From Pseudomonadota bacterium (lineage in GTDB: Bacteria; Pseudomonadota; Alphaproteobacteria; Reyranellales; Reyranellaceae), in contig JAEZHS010000174.1 of NCBI GenBank assembly GCA_023436825.1, positions 1 through 8,422 on the forward strand: a stretch of 8,422 nucleotides of DNA, in the 5' to 3' direction. Both the position numbers and the translations under genes were made by a program. Below, one piece after another: positions 6,465-8,422 of this stretch; position 1 is the stretch's first letter; each line of letters opens with the position of its first letter. The notes beneath the pieces are model-generated. The model was not told the DNA's origin, made no database searches, and saw nothing but the letters and a program-made list of their open reading frames with translations.

Positions 6465-6722
6465 GCCGGAGACGCCGAAATAGAGCTCGAAATGGCGATG
6501 GTGGTTCATCGCCAGCGTGGCGACGCGGTCGCCGGGACGGATGCCGGCAGCCCGCAGCGCCGAGGCGAGACGGCGGGCGCGGGCTGCCGCCTCGGCATAG
6601 CCGTAGCGGTGCTCGCCGCCGTCGGCATCGCGCGACACGATCTTGGTTTTCGGGTGATAGCGCTCGGCGTAGTCGAGCAGGCCGCTGATCAGCAAGGGCC
6701 CGTCCTGCATCAATCCCAGCAC
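6465..6722 (-). pseudogene. N-terminal fragment of an acyl-CoA (fatty-acid) ligase, fused to a methyltransferase remnant
   Basis: The frame begins at GTG 6722, with GGGAG at 6729-6733 six nt upstream; ATG 6710 is the alternative start. It encodes about 86 residues. MQDGPLLISGLLDYAERYHP, then TKIVSR, HRYGYAEAAARARRLASAL and GIRPGDRVATLAMN are the usual N-terminus of AMP-forming long/medium-chain acyl-CoA ligases (about 540 aa). HRHFELYFGVSGM matches the ligase block before the segment that continues GAVxHTINPRL in intact members. Here the frame instead runs straight into methyltransferase sequence after GVSGM. The AMP-binding P-loop, the acceptor tunnel and the C-terminal domain with its catalytic Lys are all absent, so no ligase activity is expected. 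It lies 11 nt after the cupin gene and is the last member of the minus-strand operon. Confidence 0.75.
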
Positions 6723-6733
6723 GCCGGTCTCCC

Positions 6734-7633
6734 TCAGGCGAAGCTGAAGCCCATGGTGCGGCCGTAATAGTAGAGGCCGCCATCCTGCACGATCAGCGAC
6801 AGGGCGATGTCCTCGTCGCGCACTGTGCCGTCCAGAGGCGCGTTGCGATGGTCGTGCGGTGCGCCGGCCGGCGCAAGCAGCGTAACGTGCTTCGTCCACG
6901 GGAAGGTCTTGCCGCCGATCGTCGAGGCGCAGCGCGCCTCACGCAGGGACAGCACCAGGGCGGCTGCGTTGTGGCGATGCGGCCGCTGCGATTCGCCGGG
7001 ACGGACCGCATTCAGGGTCAGCGTCATCGCCGGCAGGCAGGTGCCCAGCCTTTCGGTGCGCGCGCTCGCCATGAACAGGGCGCGGCCGGGCGTCTCCGGC
7101 GTCATCGGCCGCTCGTAGAGGACGTCGAGCTCGCGGGCGATGTCGGCGGCCCGGTAGTGCGTCGCCTCGATGAGCGCACGCTCGGCGGCCTCGGGTCGCA
7201 CGCCCAGGAAGGCGAGCGCCGGTTCATCGGTCGCGCACCACAGCACGGCATCTTCCTCGGCCGCCCATGTCGAGGGCGCGCCGCCCGGCAGGGCGAGCAT
7301 GTCCCCTTCGCTCCACGCGAGCGCAGCACCGTCGCGCTCCAGCGCCCCGCGGCCACGCAGCACCGCCCAGATCTCACCGCTGGCGGCCAGCCTGGCGTCG
7401 AGCCGCTCGCCGCGGCGGATGCGGGCATAGCGCGCCAGCATGAACGGCGTGGTGGCGGCATGCCCGGTGCCGAGCGCGTCCGACAGGTCGAGGGCGATGA
7501 AGCCCGTAGGCGTGTCGGCGGCGAAGGCGCGGCTGGCCTCGCCGATGAAGGCCTGCGGCTCGAGAGCCGGCCGCACGATGTTGAAGCCCTGCTCGACCGG
7601 CACGTAGCGCGCCCGTTGCGACTGGATCGACAC
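6734..7633 (-). CDS. Two-domain cupin protein, gentisate 1,2-dioxygenase-like
   Basis: This is a predicted cytosolic bicupin of 299 aa. The N-terminal cupin spans about 63-145 (SGEIWAVLRGRGALERDG, then WSEGDMLALPGG) and has kept the beta-barrel glycines and turns but no metal His. The C-terminal cupin spans about 200-290. It carries RPHRH (His219, His221) and, on the later strand, APHDHRN (His260, His262), so it alone can bind Fe(II). The fold and the single metal centre resemble gentisate and related ring-cleaving dioxygenases, but the protein is shorter than typical gentisate dioxygenases (about 350 aa) and the substrate is not determined. The start is GTG 7633, supported by AGGAGA at 7641-7646; upstream residues in the same frame are out-of-frame SDR sequence. 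It follows the SDR stop by 14 nt and precedes an acyl-CoA ligase fragment by 11 nt, consistent with an aromatic-acid pathway. Confidence 0.82.
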   Translation of the reverse strand: MSIQSQRARYVPVEQGFNIVRPALEPQAFIGEASRAFAADTPTGFIALDLSDALGTGHAATTPFMLARYARIRRGERLDARLAASGEIWAVLRGRGALERDGAALAWSEGDMLALPGGAPSTWAAEEDAVLWCATDEPALAFLGVRPEAAERALIEATHYRAADIARELDVLYERPMTPETPGRALFMASARTERLGTCLPAMTLTLNAVRPGESQRPHRHNAAALVLSLREARCASTIGGKTFPWTKHVTLLAPAGAPHDHRNAPLDGTVRDEDIALSLIVQDGGLYYYGRTMGFSFA

Positions 7634-7640
7634 GATCGCT

Positions 7641-7646
7641 TCTCCT
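7641..7646 (-). promoter_or_regulatory. Ribosome binding site that sets the GTG start of the cupin gene
   Basis: On the minus strand AGGAGA lies seven nt before GTG 7633. The site overlaps the region just after the SDR stop codon (7648-7650). It is the only strong binding site near this N-terminus, and no ATG is available nearby in frame. Confidence 0.6.
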
Positions 7647-7647
7647 G

Positions 7648-8385
7648 TCACAGCGCCATGAAGCCGCCGTCGGTGCACAGCACGTGCCCGACGACGAACG
7701 AGGCCGCGTCGGAGGCGAGCCAGGCCACCGCCTCGGCCACTTCCCCGGGCTGGCCCATGCGGCGCAACGGCAGGCCGGCCGCGACCGCTTTCATGTCCAT
7801 GATCTTCGACGCCAGCATCATGTCGGTGACGACGCGGCCTGGCGCCACCGCATTGATGCGCACGCCCTTCTCGGCATATTCCATCGCCGCCGCGCGCATC
7901 AGCGAGATCACGGCGGCCTTGGACGCCGAATAGAGCGCCAGGCCGGGGTTGGGATTGCGCAAGCCGCTCACCGAGGCGTTGACCACGATGGCGCCGCCGC
8001 CGCGCTCGGCCATCTGTCGGATCTGGTGCTGCAGGCAGAGATAGACCGAGCGGACGTTGGTATCGAAGACGCGGTCGTAGAGCGCGTCGTCCTGCTCCGC
8101 CACCGGCGCGCGCGGTTCCTGGTACCCCGCGTTGTTGAAGGCGATATCGAGGCGGCCGTGGTTGGCGACGATCGTGTTGTGCAGGGTCGCGATATCTTCC
8201 GGCCGCGTGACGTCGGTGACGACGAAGTGCGCCGTCCCGCCGCTCGCTTCTATGTCGGCCACGGCCCTGGCGCCCTCGGCTGCGCGGCGGCCGGCCATCA
8301 CCACCAGCGCGCCGCGGCGTGCGAAGGCGAGCGCGGCGGCGCAACCGACCGGCCCCCCGCCCACCACGGCGACGTCCGCCGTCAC
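7648..8385 (-). CDS. Short-chain dehydrogenase/reductase (SDR) with an aberrant, FAD-type N-terminus
   Basis: This is a classical SDR of 245 aa from GTG 8385. From residue ~16 on the family signs are in order: AAALAFARRGALVVMAGRR (15-34; Arg33/Arg34 suggest NADP), Asp58 in TDVT, NNAG 84-87, Asn110, the triad Ser138/Tyr152/Lys156 (YSASK 152-156), APG 181-183 and the C-terminal TDGG. The oxidoreductase body is therefore intact. The first strand and glycine loop are not SDR-like: ADVAVVGGGPVGCAAA replaces the expected VALVTGGxxGIGRAAA, so the TGxxxGIG motif is lost and a GxGxxG FAD-monooxygenase motif stands in its place. The frame also stays open to the right window edge (FGAPRAPASPSR before the GTG), and no good ribosome binding site precedes the GTG. 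The true start may lie outside the window. Coenzyme binding may be impaired. It is the first visible gene of the minus-strand operon, 14 nt before the cupin gene. Confidence 0.8.
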   Translation of the reverse strand: MTADVAVVGGGPVGCAAALAFARRGALVVMAGRRAAEGARAVADIEASGGTAHFVVTDVTRPEDIATLHNTIVANHGRLDIAFNNAGYQEPRAPVAEQDDALYDRVFDTNVRSVYLCLQHQIRQMAERGGGAIVVNASVSGLRNPNPGLALYSASKAAVISLMRAAAMEYAEKGVRINAVAPGRVVTDMMLASKIMDMKAVAAGLPLRRMGQPGEVAEAVAWLASDAASFVVGHVLCTDGGFMAL

Positions 8386-8422
8386 CCGAGACGGGGAGGC
8401 CGGCGCGCGGGGCGCTCCAAAT

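Noticed and set aside
6734..7633. Naming the cupin protein gentisate 1,2-dioxygenase
   Set aside because: The fold and His pattern fit, but the length is short, the first cupin is degenerate and no partner gene fixes gentisate as substrate.
6267..7933. Plus-strand open frames opposite the minus-strand operon (166 and 361 codons)
   Set aside because: Arg/Gly/Ala/His-rich shadows; the minus-strand frames carry the recognisable domains.

Overview
The window is strongly G+C-rich, and its coding frames are dominated by G/C in third positions. Gene content (DAO-type FAD oxidase, Cys/Met-metabolism PLP enzyme, family 5 solute-binding proteins, then an SDR/cupin/acyl-CoA ligase/O-methyltransferase set) suggests a soil- or water-dwelling alphaproteobacterium of the Rhizobiales/Rhodospirillales/Reyranella type. 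That placement is an inference from gene style; there is no rRNA or other marker. Both window ends look abrupt and very GC-rich, as at contig edges.

Left part, plus strand (165-6064): after a possible C-terminal gene tail (3-110) come four genes in one direction. They are a 442-aa FAD-dependent amine/amino-acid oxidoreductase, a 428-aa PLP-dependent enzyme of the cystathionine gamma-synthase/methionine gamma-lyase superfamily, and two consecutive periplasmic solute-binding proteins (SBP family 5) of 506 and 507 aa. The two SBPs are tandem paralogues whose stop and start codons overlap (ATGA). A hand alignment of the mature parts is gapless, with 376 of 480 positions identical (about 78%). No permease or ATPase gene is present. 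A plausible reading is a scavenging cluster: the SBPs capture a peptide-, opine- or amino-acid-like compound, and the oxidase and PLP enzyme break it down.

Right part, minus strand (8422-6091), convergent with the left part: an SDR oxidoreductase, a two-cupin protein, and a decayed composite frame. That frame joins the first ~86 codons of an acyl-CoA ligase to the last ~124 codons of an O-methyltransferase-like protein and carries an in-frame TAA and a one-base frameshift. Spacing (14 and 11 nt between genes) suggests one operon, possibly for aromatic-compound metabolism. The SDR also has an abnormal N-terminus: its TGxxxGIG coenzyme motif is replaced by a GxGxxG motif typical of FAD monooxygenases. 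Two fusion-like junctions in 2.3 kb point either to real deletion-driven decay of an aromatic operon or to assembly chimerism.

I see no CRISPR array, RNA gene, insertion sequence or phage gene, and no clearly new defence or biosynthetic system. The most useful leads are the tandem SBP pair, the substrate-site residues of the PLP enzyme, and the two fusion junctions.
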